Notes: generated from the letters alone by a model not told the origin. 64,000 nucleotides of DNA from Colwellia sp. (GCA_013215655.1 JABSOX010000012.1:65608-129607), one strand, 5' to 3'. Shown: positions 1-10,311, numbered from the stretch's first letter. Translations and numbers: made by a program.

Positions 1-351
1 AAATAGATAACGGTCTAATTGATAAAAATTAACAATGGCGATGGCTCTCGAATCAGGACGACCCGTAACATTTTTATATTCAATGCTGCCATGCTGTTCA
101 ACATCAAGGCACTGAGCAATCACCAGATCAGCACCTAACTTAATAGCATGTTCAATATATTTTCGGCCATCTTGTTCAGTGCCAATAACGGCGCAGAAAA
201 TATCATGAGCTTTAATGCAGCGCGTATCATTGACCAGATCACGCTGAGCAACTTGTTCTAGCTCAACATCTAACGGAATACTAAATTCAAGCAAGGCTTC
301 ATTGATAGATAAGGCTGGCATTGAAGAGTTGGAGCTATTAGACACTGTCAT
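1..351 (-). CDS. murE: UDP-N-acetylmuramoyl-tripeptide synthetase, N-terminal part (truncated by window edge)
   Basis: Manual minus-strand translation from ATG at 351 gives MTVSNSSNSSMPALSINEALLEF...VNDTRCIKAHDIFCAVIGTEQDGRKYIEHAIKLGAD..., typical MurE N-domain; directly downstream of ftsI and overlapping its end. Confidence 0.85.
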   Translation of the reverse strand, partial: MTVSNSSNSSMPALSINEALLEFSIPLDVELEQVAQRDLVNDTRCIKAHDIFCAVIGTEQDGRKYIEHAIKLGADLVIAQCLDVEQHGSIEYKNVTGRPDSRAIAIVNFYQLDRYLF

Positions 352-2083
352 GCTCCAATTTTTTATTTGAGCTGATATTAGTCTGTGAGCGTAAAGTATG
401 TGCATCTGGGGTAATATTTAATAGATGTAGAGCCCCTTTCATAATACGAGCAAAAACGGGTGCGGCAACATCAACACCATGATATAAATCGCCACCGGGC
501 TCATTAATGACCACAACAACGACTAACTCAGGACGACTAACCGGTGCCATACCGGCAAATAATCCCACGTAATCGTTACCATAGCCGCCAGCTAGGGCCT
601 TAAAAGCAGTGCCTGTTTTCCCACCGACACGATAACCTTCCACTCTTGCTACTTTGTAGTGGTCATCAATAACATGCTCTAACATGCCAACAACAGCTTC
701 GGTATTTTTTTGTGAAAATATCCGTTCCGCATTTTCTTTATCGAGGGTATCTTCATCTATTTTTAAAATGCTTAACGGCATTTTAATGCCGCCATTAGCA
801 ATGGTTGAATAAAAACGAGCTAACTGTAGAGGCGTAACCGCAATCCCCATCCCGTAGGATAATGTCGCTAATTCAATTTTCGACCAGCGTTGACGATCAT
901 GCATAATGCCTGAGCTTTCACCAATTAATCCGGTACCTGTATCTTCACCAAAACCGGCATCAAAAAATTTATCAAGGAAGAATTCTTTTGGCATCGCTAA
1001 AGCAAGTTTAGTTGTGCCCATATTTGAAGAGTGTACTAAAATTTCGGTTAAGCTTAATTTACCCAAATATCTTGGATCGCTCATTCGACGACCACCTAAA
1101 CGCATTGGCGAAGTATCAATAATACTATTTTCATCAACCTCGCCAAATTCTAACGCACTCAACACCGTCATCGGTTTCATTGCCGAACCCGGTTCATAAA
1201 AATCAGTAATCGCACGATTTCTAAAGCGATGTAATGCCGTATTGCGACGATTATTGGGATTATATGAAGGGCTATTCACTAAAGCTAAAATTTCGCCGGT
1301 ATTAACATTAGTAACAACGACAGAGCCTGATGTGGCTTTAAAGGCTTTTACTGCGCCTTTAAGCTCTGAATAAGCCAAGGCTTGAATGCGTTGATCAATA
1401 CTTAAAGTGATATCTTTAGGTTGTGTTGCCTCTTCCACTTTAAGAATTTCAATCTTTCGACCTTTTGCATCTTTGCGAAATTGTTTTTTTCCGTCTATGC
1501 CGGTAAGAAGTTGATCATAAACACGCTCTACACCTTCAATACCTTTATCATCAACATCCGTAAAACCAACCACATGGGCACTAATTTCACCCGCGGGGTA
1601 AAAGCGCTTAGACTCTTTACGAAGATAAATTCCGGGTATTCTTAGCTCACGAACATAGTCTGCCATAGCAGGTGATACTTGACGCTCAACGTAAACAAAA
1701 CGTTTTGCAGGATTGCGAGCAACACGACTGGTTAACTTATTAACATCTTGTCCTAAGACATCAGCCAATGCTTGCCAATGTTCAACCATTGCTAGAGCAT
1801 TATTCTGCATTAATATTTTGGGATCAGCCCAAATGGTTTCAACGGGAACACTGATCGCCAACTCTCTACCATTTCGATCAACAATTGAACCACGCTGTAC
1901 CGTTCGAGCAGCAGTGCGTAATGAACGCATGTCTCCCTGCTTTTTTAACATGTCGGGTTCAAAAACTTGAATATAAGCACTGCGCGCTAATAAACCCGCG
2001 TAAATAAAGACAATAACACCTAACACTACGTAAAAACGCCATGTTACCGTTGTTGCTTTAAATGTATCGGCTCGTTTATCCAC
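338..2083 (-). CDS. ftsI: Peptidoglycan D,D-transpeptidase FtsI (PBP3)
   Basis: 581 aa, N-terminal TM, transpeptidase motifs (SAMK-like EPGSAMKPMT, SSN, KTGT); dcw cluster context. Confidence 0.97.
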   Translation of the reverse strand: MDKRADTFKATTVTWRFYVVLGVIVFIYAGLLARSAYIQVFEPDMLKKQGDMRSLRTAARTVQRGSIVDRNGRELAISVPVETIWADPKILMQNNALAMVEHWQALADVLGQDVNKLTSRVARNPAKRFVYVERQVSPAMADYVRELRIPGIYLRKESKRFYPAGEISAHVVGFTDVDDKGIEGVERVYDQLLTGIDGKKQFRKDAKGRKIEILKVEEATQPKDITLSIDQRIQALAYSELKGAVKAFKATSGSVVVTNVNTGEILALVNSPSYNPNNRRNTALHRFRNRAITDFYEPGSAMKPMTVLSALEFGEVDENSIIDTSPMRLGGRRMSDPRYLGKLSLTEILVHSSNMGTTKLALAMPKEFFLDKFFDAGFGEDTGTGLIGESSGIMHDRQRWSKIELATLSYGMGIAVTPLQLARFYSTIANGGIKMPLSILKIDEDTLDKENAERIFSQKNTEAVVGMLEHVIDDHYKVARVEGYRVGGKTGTAFKALAGGYGNDYVGLFAGMAPVSRPELVVVVVINEPGGDLYHGVDVAAPVFARIMKGALHLLNITPDAHTLRSQTNISSNKKLEHDSV

Positions 2084-2116
2084 GGTTTTTGCTCATTCTT
2101 TTGTTCGCTACTTTAC

Positions 2117-2431
2117 TCATTGCAAGGTAATTATTATTTCTGATTTTGCATCGGGTCGTTTCATATTAAGTTTTTTAATGGCTTTATTTTCAATGGAACT
2201 ATGTTCCGCCAAGCTATTTTGCTCTAACAATAAATTACGCCACTCAATATCTAATTCATCACGTTCGGTTAATAAGACTTCTCGTGCGCTTGTTGATTGA
2301 CGATTTAAATGGGTAAAATAAATCACTGAAAACGCAGATAAAACCACTAAAATCAATAAAATATAGACTAATATATTTCTTTGAATGTCTTGCCATATAT
2401 CAAATACAAGCACGACCTTTGCCGCAGCCAT
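2117..2431 (-). CDS. ftsL: Cell division protein FtsL
   Basis: 104 aa bitopic protein with one TM, between rsmH and ftsI. Confidence 0.92.
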   Translation of the reverse strand: MAAAKVVLVFDIWQDIQRNILVYILLILVVLSAFSVIYFTHLNRQSTSAREVLLTERDELDIEWRNLLLEQNSLAEHSSIENKAIKKLNMKRPDAKSEIIITLQ

Positions 2432-2448
2432 TGATTAAAGCACCACGA

Positions 2449-3390
2449 CTAATGCGCCAATCTCTGCGCAATACGTAAAACAGAACTACGCGAGCGAACA
2501 TTCTCTTCAACCTCTGTTTTACTCGGTTTTAGTCTGCGTCCAACTAAAGCTAATTTTTTACCTTTTTGTAATTCAACTTCACTAATAGGTAAACCACGAG
2601 GTACCTGTTTTCCTTGTGAATGTTTTCTCATAAACTGTTTAACTAAGCGGTCTTCAAGGGAGTGAAAACTGATAACTACTAAACGTCCACCCTCAGCAAG
2701 CACGTTAAGCGATGATGCCAAAACCTTTTCAATTTGTTCAAGTTCGCTATTTATATAAATACGAATAGCTTGAAAACTACGGGTCGCAGGATGTTTTTTA
2801 ATTTCTCGTTGAGGTGCTGTGGTTTTGATCAATTTAGCTAACTGTGCGGTACGGGTAAATGGCGTTTCTTCACGTGCATCAACAATGGCGTTAGCAATAC
2901 GCCAAGCATGTTTTTCTTCACCAAAGGTACGCAATACCCAAGTAATGTCTTCAACATCTGCAACCGCTAACCACTCGGCCGCTGTTTGGCCTCGTGTTGT
3001 ATCCATACGCATATCTAATGGACCGTCTTTCATAAAACTAAAACCACGGTCGGCATCGTCAAGTTGCGGAGATGAAACACCTAAGTCTAATAATATGCCA
3101 TCAATTTTTTTTGTTAACTGGTGCTTCTCAACAATATTTTCTAGCTCAGCAAAACCATGATGTTCGATAAGGAATCGTTTATCATCAGCAAATTTTTCAG
3201 CGGCAGCAATGGCAGTTAAGTCACGATCGATAGCAATTAAACGGCCATGCTCAGATAATTGTGAAAGAATAACGCCAGAATGGCCACCACGACCAAAAGT
3301 ACAATCGATATAGATACCGTCTGGTTTAATGTCTAAACCGGAAACAGCTTCTTCAAGTAAAACTGAAATGTGAGAATTATCTATTTGCAT
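2449..3390 (-). CDS. rsmH: 16S rRNA (cytosine1402-N4)-methyltransferase
   Basis: [13 protein letters not shown]...[10 protein letters not shown] and [20 protein letters not shown] motifs. Confidence 0.97.
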   Translation of the reverse strand: MQIDNSHISVLLEEAVSGLDIKPDGIYIDCTFGRGGHSGVILSQLSEHGRLIAIDRDLTAIAAAEKFADDKRFLIEHHGFAELENIVEKHQLTKKIDGILLDLGVSSPQLDDADRGFSFMKDGPLDMRMDTTRGQTAAEWLAVADVEDITWVLRTFGEEKHAWRIANAIVDAREETPFTRTAQLAKLIKTTAPQREIKKHPATRSFQAIRIYINSELEQIEKVLASSLNVLAEGGRLVVISFHSLEDRLVKQFMRKHSQGKQVPRGLPISEVELQKGKKLALVGRRLKPSKTEVEENVRSRSSVLRIAQRLAH

Positions 3391-3422
3391 TTTTATGGTT
3401 CTATTGGCTGTTAGTTTTTATT

Positions 3423-3881
3423 TTAAAGTGATAAATCTAATAAACGTTCAGTCAGTTGAATTTCACTCGACTGTACTTCACTAAGGTTTTGTTGCATTTG
3501 GGCTTGCCAAGCAGACTCACTCCAAATTTCAAACTTTTTCAGTTGACCCACTAAAATTATATTTTTTTCTAAGTTTGCATGTTGTCTTAATGGCCCATTG
3601 ATCAACAACCGACCACTTTTATCAATTTCACAATCATTGGCATTACCCAATAATTTTTGCTGAGCTAAACGCTCTTGTGGGTTCATGCTGGACAATTCAC
3701 ACAACTTAAGTTCTATTTCTTCCCATTCAGGAAGCGGATAAAGCAATAAACAAGCGTGTTGTATGTCAATGGTACAAACCATTTTTCCGGCACAATCAGC
3801 AAATAGCTCTTCACGATACTTAGTTGGTATCGTGATCCTATTTTTACTGTCAAGCGTAATTGCGCTGGTGCCTCGAAACAT
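3423..3881 (-). CDS. mraZ: Transcriptional regulator MraZ
   Basis: 152 aa, MFRGTSAITLDSKNRITIPTKYRE (AbrB-like MraZ fold), first gene of dcw cluster. Confidence 0.97.
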   Translation of the reverse strand: MFRGTSAITLDSKNRITIPTKYREELFADCAGKMVCTIDIQHACLLLYPLPEWEEIELKLCELSSMNPQERLAQQKLLGNANDCEIDKSGRLLINGPLRQHANLEKNIILVGQLKKFEIWSESAWQAQMQQNLSEVQSSEIQLTERLLDLSL

Positions 3882-3926
3882 ATTCTCAATTCTTGTTGTT
3901 ATAATTTATCAGGAAATTGTTTTTGA

Positions 3927-3951
3927 TCCACTTTTTCCCACTTTTCTCCAC
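3927..3951 (-). promoter_or_regulatory. MraZ-type operator: three direct repeats with 10-bp period
   Basis: Minus strand reads GTGGAgaaaaGTGGGaaaaaGTGGA upstream of mraZ; matches the TGGGN-type direct-repeat layout known for MraZ autoregulation. Confidence 0.75.
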
Positions 3952-4234
3952 ATTGACCAGTTTAGTGACTAATGTGAACCTATGTCAAGCAAAGTTTCGA
4001 AAAATCGATCTGGCTGAAGGTCAATAAAATTGAGGTCTTTAAGGAAGTTTATGAATTTGTGGGGTTTTGTGGATCTCGAGCCCAATTAATTAGAAATAAT
4101 TCGTCTAAAAAGTCGTTTTTAGCGAAAAAATAGACTATGCCTATGGATAAAGTGGTTGGTCATCCCAAGCCGAATCGATTTTTCATATGTGCTGCTTTTT
4201 AAAACATTCATGGAGTAAATAAATTTGGTAAAAA

Positions 4235-5110
4235 TCAAATTTTAATACCAACCATACCAATAATGAGTAACCAAAAAGCAAAAAATAGTTTTAGTCGAGT
4301 TGCCGATAAATAGCCGACTAAGGTTTTAGCAAATATTCCGCCTAATACGGCACCGGGTCCGGCAAATATAACCACCTGCCAATAAACTTGGAAATCCACC
4401 GCTGTATGCTGCCAAATTCCTGCCCATATCGTTATTGCCGAAACGATCACCGCAGCAGATACCGCCATGCTGATATCAAATCGTCTTAAAATAAGATATA
4501 TCGCCAATAATTCACCGACACCAACGGATAACCATGCCGTTAATGCGCCACCAAAAATGCCTATTGCTGATAAAACTAAGCCATCAAAAAGATAAAGCTG
4601 ACTACGTTCGCGGTGCGGCTTTAAAAAATAAACCGTTATTACAATGAACATCCCCAGTAATAACGAAAACCAGTTAAAACTTTGATGCAAACTCGACGGT
4701 GATGGAATATCAAAACCATAAACTAGCCAAAGACCAATAACCGAAGCAATACTGGTAATCGCAATAATCCGTTTAAAGCCCTGCCACAAACGTAGTTCCG
4801 TTTTTTGCGCTTGATAATGACTCCACCATGTTATGGCTCCAGCGGTCATGCCAAAACATTGAATAGCAAAACTAGTTGCTATCGATTGCTTATCCGTAAA
4901 TCCTAATTCATTAAACATTGGAATGAAAACAACACCACCACCCGCGCCAGTAGAATTGGCAAAGATAGCGCCTAAGATACCTAATAAGCTAAATAAAATG
5001 TAATCAAGCAATTCAGCTAAAGACGCAGGGGCAAGATATAACAATAAAAACCAACAAATTATAAACGACGATATAAAATATAGATTTGAGAGACGGATAG
5101 GGTTATTCAT
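4235..5110 (-). CDS. TauE/SafE family sulfite exporter / permease
   Basis: 291 aa multi-TM protein with NSTGAGGGVVFIPMF and GPGAVLGGIFA motifs. Confidence 0.85.
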   Translation of the reverse strand: MNNPIRLSNLYFISSFIICWFLLLYLAPASLAELLDYILFSLLGILGAIFANSTGAGGGVVFIPMFNELGFTDKQSIATSFAIQCFGMTAGAITWWSHYQAQKTELRLWQGFKRIIAITSIASVIGLWLVYGFDIPSPSSLHQSFNWFSLLLGMFIVITVYFLKPHRERSQLYLFDGLVLSAIGIFGGALTAWLSVGVGELLAIYLILRRFDISMAVSAAVIVSAITIWAGIWQHTAVDFQVYWQVVIFAGPGAVLGGIFAKTLVGYLSATRLKLFFAFWLLIIGMVGIKI

Positions 5111-5127
5111 TAAGATGGTATCTTTAT

Positions 5128-5601
5128 TTAGTGCTTTGTCGCCAAAAATTGTTGTGCATCGCTTGAGATACAGGCATTGGAAATATAATTTTTACCTGTT
5201 GTATGAGTAATTAACCAACCTTTATCCGTAGACTTAAGCTCGGTAATGTTTTCCCATAAAATATCAAGATTCACATAATAAGACTCAGTAGAAATACCTT
5301 GTTCATTAATGGTTAGTTTTACTTCGCCTTTAGCTGACTTACCCAGCATTTGACGCATTACCCACCATGGTTTCTGATAATAAACACTTAACGCTTCTAA
5401 AATTCCCAAAGCAAAAACAAACCAAGCCGCATAAGCATTAATTTCAGTGAAGAGTACTAACACCATACCAAACAAAGTTAAAATAATAGCTTTAAGGTAT
5501 GCTTTTACGGAATAATCACTACCAACAGATTGACTATGACATTCATTAAAATGCGCTTTATCTAAGGTAAACTGGCTAACGTAAGATACGGATTCATTCA
5601 T
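5128..5601 (-). CDS. YcxB-like membrane protein
   Basis: 157 aa with two TM segments then a C-terminal PH-like region (EVKLTINEQGISTESYYVNLDILWENITEL). Confidence 0.5.
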   Translation of the reverse strand: MNESVSYVSQFTLDKAHFNECHSQSVGSDYSVKAYLKAIILTLFGMVLVLFTEINAYAAWFVFALGILEALSVYYQKPWWVMRQMLGKSAKGEVKLTINEQGISTESYYVNLDILWENITELKSTDKGWLITHTTGKNYISNACISSDAQQFLATKH

Positions 5602-5735
5602 GTGATGATTAAATATTGATGTACTAGAATACTTGCACGCTAGTGTAACGATTAGTCTTTATTGAAGATAGCACTATCTTTCAATATTCAAGCCAGTAAA
5701 ACACCATCATATTAACAAATAACATAAGCCCATGA

Positions 5736-6044
5736 TCAAGCGCTTTGCATAACACATTGTTCAATACTTAAATTTTCAATGCTCAAATGCGGTTCTCCTT
5801 CAAACTTGATTTGTGATAACCCCAAACGCTGGCAAAGTTTCATGAAAGTAGAATAATCTTCTTGATTCAATTTTTTATCATCTTTGGTCATTAAACCATC
5901 GATGTAGACACTGTCACCATTTATACATAAGTTAGCGATAGCATTATAAGGTTCTCCGTAACTATCAACTCGAATCGCGCGAACACTTTTTAACTCAAAT
6001 ATCCAATCATCTACTTCTACATATCTTAATATAGTATCACTCAT
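5736..6044 (-). CDS. Hypothetical protein (start at internal ATG preferred)
   Basis: ORF track starts at 6152, but ATG at 6044 (MSDTILRYVEVDDW) has an AAGGA-type RBS and avoids a predicted terminator inside the extension. Confidence 0.6.
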   Translation of the reverse strand: MSDTILRYVEVDDWIFELKSVRAIRVDSYGEPYNAIANLCINGDSVYIDGLMTKDDKKLNQEDYSTFMKLCQRLGLSQIKFEGEPHLSIENLSIEQCVMQSA

Positions 6045-6076
6045 GACAATGTCCTTAAGTTTGGGTTTATGTTTAC

Positions 6077-6118
6077 AAAAAAGGCCGATTGCAAAATAAT
6101 TTGGTTGGGGCAACCGGC
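6077..6118 (-). terminator. Intrinsic terminator downstream of the EF-hand gene
   Basis: Minus strand GCCGGTTGC...GCAATCGGC stem followed by CTTTTTT. Confidence 0.65.
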
Positions 6119-6157
6119 ATAAAGGGAATAGATTGACTTCCCAAAAGAGCAAATACG

Positions 6158-6529
6158 TTATTTATTCAGTTTGATCTTATTAGTAAAAGCAACAAACTCT
6201 TGTTCACTAATATTATCGTCAGTATTAATATCTAATTTATTAAACGCGATATGTAAGGCTTGATTGTTACTTGCTTTGAGTTCGCTCTGACTTAATAAGC
6301 CATTATTGTCTGTATCAAATTGAGCAGTAAGTTGAGAAAATTTAATTTGCTTCTTCATTGGTTTATTAGCTTGTTTAGCTTTTTGCTTAGCGGCCTGTTT
6401 AGTGACGACAACATCCTTTACTTGCACTGTAGTAGCAATATCATCACTGGCACTCACCAGTAAGGTTGTAAAGGTGGCCGCAATAACAACCAGTGAAATT
6501 TTAGTTAATCTTAAATTATTCATATCCAT
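6158..6529 (-). CDS. Secreted/periplasmic EF-hand domain protein
   Basis: Signal peptide-like N-terminus; two EF-hand loops (FDTDNNGLLSQSEL, LDINTDDNISEQEF). Confidence 0.8.
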   Translation of the reverse strand: MDMNNLRLTKISLVVIAATFTTLLVSASDDIATTVQVKDVVVTKQAAKQKAKQANKPMKKQIKFSQLTAQFDTDNNGLLSQSELKASNNQALHIAFNKLDINTDDNISEQEFVAFTNKIKLNK

Positions 6530-6576
6530 TCCTTTTCTTAATTTGTTTTTGGTTTTTTGATGTTCAACTCAGGTGT

Positions 6577-6592
6577 TGCACAAGCCATACCA
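6577..6592 (-). promoter_or_regulatory. Candidate sigma54 (-24/-12) promoter for the EF-hand gene
   Basis: Minus strand TGGTATGGCTTGTGCA; GG and GC separated by exactly 10 nt, about 48 nt before the start codon. Confidence 0.6.
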
Positions 6593-6644
6593 AAATGTAA
6601 CTTATTGATATTTATAAATAATATACAAACCACACCTTAACTCG

Positions 6645-6662
6645 TGTCGCCATTTAGCGACA
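6645..6662. promoter_or_regulatory. GlrR (QseF)-type binding site 1
   Basis: TGTCGCCATTTAGCGACA = exact TGTC-N10-GACA. Confidence 0.7.
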
Positions 6663-6765
6663 AGTATAAATAATTTGATTAATTAAAAAGAAAAAAACAT
6701 CGAGACTTTACATAAAAACACCTTAAAATCAAAGACTAACAAATAACAATAACGTTAAGTAAAAA

Positions 6766-6783
6766 TGTCGCCACTTTGAGACA
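6766..6783. promoter_or_regulatory. GlrR (QseF)-type binding site 2
   Basis: TGTCGCCACTTTGAGACA = exact TGTC-N10-GACA. Confidence 0.7.
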
Positions 6784-6857
6784 CCCTTATCTTTTCCCTA
6801 AATATCACTTAAAATACAACTTCAATTTCTCCGTAATGTTAACCATGGTAATCACCT

Positions 6858-8372
6858 GTGCAAAGCTCAAATTATATTACAAACGTCATTGTTAAGAGTT
6901 TTACAAAGATAGAAACAATATCTATAAAGAAGCTCACCCCTCTTGGCTTTGCTTTAGTTGCACTGCCGCTGGTGATTGCACTTATTTATGCGGCAATACA
7001 AGTTAATCAATTAGCTAAAAATAGTGAAGGTGCAATAAGGGATACCGCAAAAATCACTGAAAACATCGGGGAGTTAAGGGCGACTTTATCTAAAATGGAA
7101 AGATATGCCAGCCAATACATAGTGCTTAATGATCCTGAATTAATTAATAGTTACCTCCAGCAAGAACAAGTAATAATAAGCTCACTTGATAACAACTTAA
7201 TCACTCATCAGGATACTTTACTCAGTAAAAATAGCGATGAACTTAAACAAGCATTAATTACCTTACAGCAACAATTGTTACCCAACCCATCTAAAAAAAA
7301 TGCAGAACTGTCTTTAACCGAATTACAGCGTGAATTTAGCAATCTGGTTAACATCAGTCAAAAGATTACTCGCCGTAGTAATACCTTAATTTCGTTACAA
7401 GTAAACCACATCAGGGCTTCAGCAATAGCACTTAGTCAAACGATGTTAAATAGCTTGATGATCATTCCTGTCACTATAGCCATTGCGTTTTATTTTATCT
7501 TTATTATTGCTAAGCCACTTAAGAAATTAACGGCAAAAATCCAACAATTTGAACACGGAAATTTTGAACAAACCATCACACTACGCAGCTCCCCTGAAAT
7601 AAATGAAATAGTTGATGCGTTAGAAGTTATGCGTACACGCTTGCACGCGCTAGAATTACAAAAATCGAGTTTTATTCGACATATATCTCATGAATTAAAA
7701 ACCCCATTAGCAGCAATACGCGAAGGTACAGAATTACTGTATGACAACAGTGTTGGTGAATTAAATGATCAACAACAAGAAATCAGTCTCATTATCAGAA
7801 CCAGCGTTACACGTTTACAACGCCTTATTGAAGATTTGCTTAATTTCAATATTGTTTTAGATTCCACCAGCTTACAAGATTCCATCGCAATAAATGTGAA
7901 CGCTGTGCTTGAAAGTGTTTTGCTTGCTCAAAAACTTGATATTAAACGTAAACATCTTGTTATTAATAACTCACCCGTTGATATACAAGTGCAAAGTAAC
8001 GAAAAGCAGCTCAATGTCATCTTGGACAATCTCGTATCAAATGCAATCAAGTATTCACCGGACCACGGAGAAATCACCATTGATTGCAAATTAATAGGTG
8101 AACATTTAGCAATCAGTGTCATTGATCAAGGGTCAGGCATTGAAGTGACTCAACAAGAGCGAATATTTGATGCTTTTTATCAAGGGTCACCACCACAAGA
8201 TAGTCATATAAAAAGCAGTGGCTTAGGCTTAACCATCGTAAAGGAATTATTGATGAGAATTAATGGCACAATACAAATACAAAGTAAGACATCTGAAATT
8301 TCTGGTACACAAGTAACCATCATTCTACCTAAAGCACAGTACATAAATAAACAACAGACAGGAAAAAGATAA
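6858..8372 (+). CDS. glrK: Sensor histidine kinase GlrK/QseE
   Basis: HAMP, HisKA (FIRHISHELKTPLAAIREG), HATPase (GSGIEVTQQERIFDAFYQG); followed by qseG-like and glrR-like genes. GTG start as given by the ORF track is uncertain. Confidence 0.88.
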   Translation: MQSSNYITNVIVKSFTKIETISIKKLTPLGFALVALPLVIALIYAAIQVNQLAKNSEGAIRDTAKITENIGELRATLSKMERYASQYIVLNDPELINSYLQQEQVIISSLDNNLITHQDTLLSKNSDELKQALITLQQQLLPNPSKKNAELSLTELQREFSNLVNISQKITRRSNTLISLQVNHIRASAIALSQTMLNSLMIIPVTIAIAFYFIFIIAKPLKKLTAKIQQFEHGNFEQTITLRSSPEINEIVDALEVMRTRLHALELQKSSFIRHISHELKTPLAAIREGTELLYDNSVGELNDQQQEISLIIRTSVTRLQRLIEDLLNFNIVLDSTSLQDSIAINVNAVLESVLLAQKLDIKRKHLVINNSPVDIQVQSNEKQLNVILDNLVSNAIKYSPDHGEITIDCKLIGEHLAISVIDQGSGIEVTQQERIFDAFYQGSPPQDSHIKSSGLGLTIVKELLMRINGTIQIQSKTSEISGTQVTIILPKAQYINKQQTGKR

Positions 8373-8926
8373 TGAGTACTTTAATCATTGTTAGAAAAAC
8401 CATCTTACATATCTCTTTGTTGATTTTTTTGTCACTCAATACTGGCTGCCAATTACTTAACCAAACAACAATGATAACAGCAAGCTACGGTCAATATTAT
8501 CTTTGGCTTAAAAGTCTCAATCTAGAAGAATTACAACAAGAAATTGTACAACAGAAATATAATCTAACGGAAATAAATAGCGATGCAGAGCTCTATTTAT
8601 TATTAATACATGCCTTGCCTAACTCACCTATTCATAACCCTTATACTGCCAAGGCTTTATTAAATGTTTTCCAATTGCAATATGTGAGCACCCGTTATAA
8701 TTCTGAGAATTTGGCATTTATTACTATGCTAAGAGATCAATTAAATGAACAATTACTGATCTTAGAAAAACTCAATAAGGCATCAAAAATCAACGAAGAA
8801 AATCAAATAATTCAAGCTTCACTACATAAAGAAAACGTTCAACTCCAACAAGACATAGAGCGATTAACCCAACAAATTATTCAACTCAAAAAAATAGAAC
8901 AAACCATTAATAATCACGGGCAATAG
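8372..8926 (+). CDS. qseG: QseG/YfhG-like lipoprotein
   Basis: Lipobox LSLNTGC, coiled-coil C-terminus, located between glrK and glrR. Confidence 0.7.
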   Translation: MSTLIIVRKTILHISLLIFLSLNTGCQLLNQTTMITASYGQYYLWLKSLNLEELQQEIVQQKYNLTEINSDAELYLLLIHALPNSPIHNPYTAKALLNVFQLQYVSTRYNSENLAFITMLRDQLNEQLLILEKLNKASKINEENQIIQASLHKENVQLQQDIERLTQQIIQLKKIEQTINNHGQ

Positions 8927-8931
8927 TAATA

Positions 8932-10311
8932 ATGAAACAAACAGTAACTGAACAACGTAATGAAGTGATTAAAAATAAAATTTTAATTGTTGATGATGAT
9001 CCAAATTTATTACGTTTACTTGGTATTCGACTGTCTGCTGCTGGTTATGATGTTGAATCAGCTGCCAATGCCAAAATAGCTTTGGGAAAACTTGAAAGTT
9101 TTCATCCTCAATTGGTGGTCAGCGATCTAAAAATGGAAGGTATGGACGGTATGGCACTTTTTGAACAGATCAGGCAACGCCATGCAAATATGCCCGTTAT
9201 CATTATGACCGCCCACGGTACTATTCCTGATGCTATTAATGCCACTAAGCAAGGAGTATTTAGCTTTTTGACCAAGCCCTTTGAAAGCAAGGAACTGCTA
9301 GATACAGTTCAGCAAGCCATACGTTTACAGCCAAACGAAGAACGTCATGATAAAGAAGAAAATAGCTGGCGTGCAAAAATCATTAGTCGTAGTGCAGTCA
9401 TGGAGACTTTACTACAGCAAACTAAACAAGTTGCCAATAGTGATTTTAGTTTATTAATTCATAGCCAAAGTGGTACGGGTAAAGAGTTATTAGCAACGGC
9501 TATTCATCAAGCAAGTAAAAGACGTGATAAATCATTCACTGCAATTAATTGTGCTGCAATACCAGAGCAGTTACTAGAGTCTGAATTATTTGGTCACTGT
9601 AAAGGCGCTTTTACTGGCGCTGAAAAAAAACATATTGGCTTATTTCAAGCAAGTTGTGGTGGCACATTATTTCTTGATGAAATTGGCGATATGCCAATGA
9701 GCTTTCAAGTTAAATTATTAAGGGCGTTACAAGAAAAAGAAATAAGACCACTAGGTAGCACTCAAACAATTAAAGTTGATGTTCGGATCATTGCCGCCAC
9801 CCATAAAAATTTGCAACAAGCGATTATAGATAAAACCTTTCGTGAAGATCTTTATTATCGCTTAAATGTTGTTGAGCTTGAATTACCCCCACTATCTGAA
9901 CGCCGAGAAGATATTCCATTACTTGCCCAATATTTTTTGTCAAAAATTAACAAAAATTCAGAGAGTGCCATCAATGGATTTTCTCAGCAAGCGATGGAGT
10001 TATTAATCAGCGCGCCGTGGCCGGGAAATATTCGTCAATTACAAAACGTCGTAGAACAAAGTGTTGCGCTTTCTACAGAGTCATTAATAAGTGAAACACT
10101 GATCAAAAATGCGTTACGCGATAAAACGACTATTTTACCTTCGTTTCAACAGGCACGAGATAAATTTGAACGTGATTATTTAGCCAAACTATTAAGGATA
10201 ACAGCCGGTAATGTTTCGCAAGCAGCTCGTATTGCCCAGCGTAATCGCACTGAGTTTTACAAGCTGCTTAACCGCCATCATTTAACAGCGGAAGCTTTTC
10301 GTGATGACTAG
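8932..10311 (+). CDS. glrR: Sigma54-dependent response regulator GlrR/QseF
   Basis: REC domain, AAA+ with ELFGHCKGAFTGAEKKH (GAFTGA), Fis-type HTH. Confidence 0.92.
   Translation: MKQTVTEQRNEVIKNKILIVDDDPNLLRLLGIRLSAAGYDVESAANAKIALGKLESFHPQLVVSDLKMEGMDGMALFEQIRQRHANMPVIIMTAHGTIPDAINATKQGVFSFLTKPFESKELLDTVQQAIRLQPNEERHDKEENSWRAKIISRSAVMETLLQQTKQVANSDFSLLIHSQSGTGKELLATAIHQASKRRDKSFTAINCAAIPEQLLESELFGHCKGAFTGAEKKHIGLFQASCGGTLFLDEIGDMPMSFQVKLLRALQEKEIRPLGSTQTIKVDVRIIAATHKNLQQAIIDKTFREDLYYRLNVVELELPPLSERREDIPLLAQYFLSKINKNSESAINGFSQQAMELLISAPWPGNIRQLQNVVEQSVALSTESLISETLIKNALRDKTTILPSFQQARDKFERDYLAKLLRITAGNVSQAARIAQRNRTEFYKLLNRHHLTAEAFRDD

Noticed and set aside
906-1970. Plus-strand ORFs inside ftsI (97, 74, 85 aa)
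   Set aside because: Antisense shadows of a well-supported coding gene; no recognisable domain.
6846-6862. TGGTAATCACCTGTGCA as a sigma54 promoter for glrK
   Set aside because: GG-GC spacing is 11 rather than 10 and it overlaps the proposed GTG start codon.
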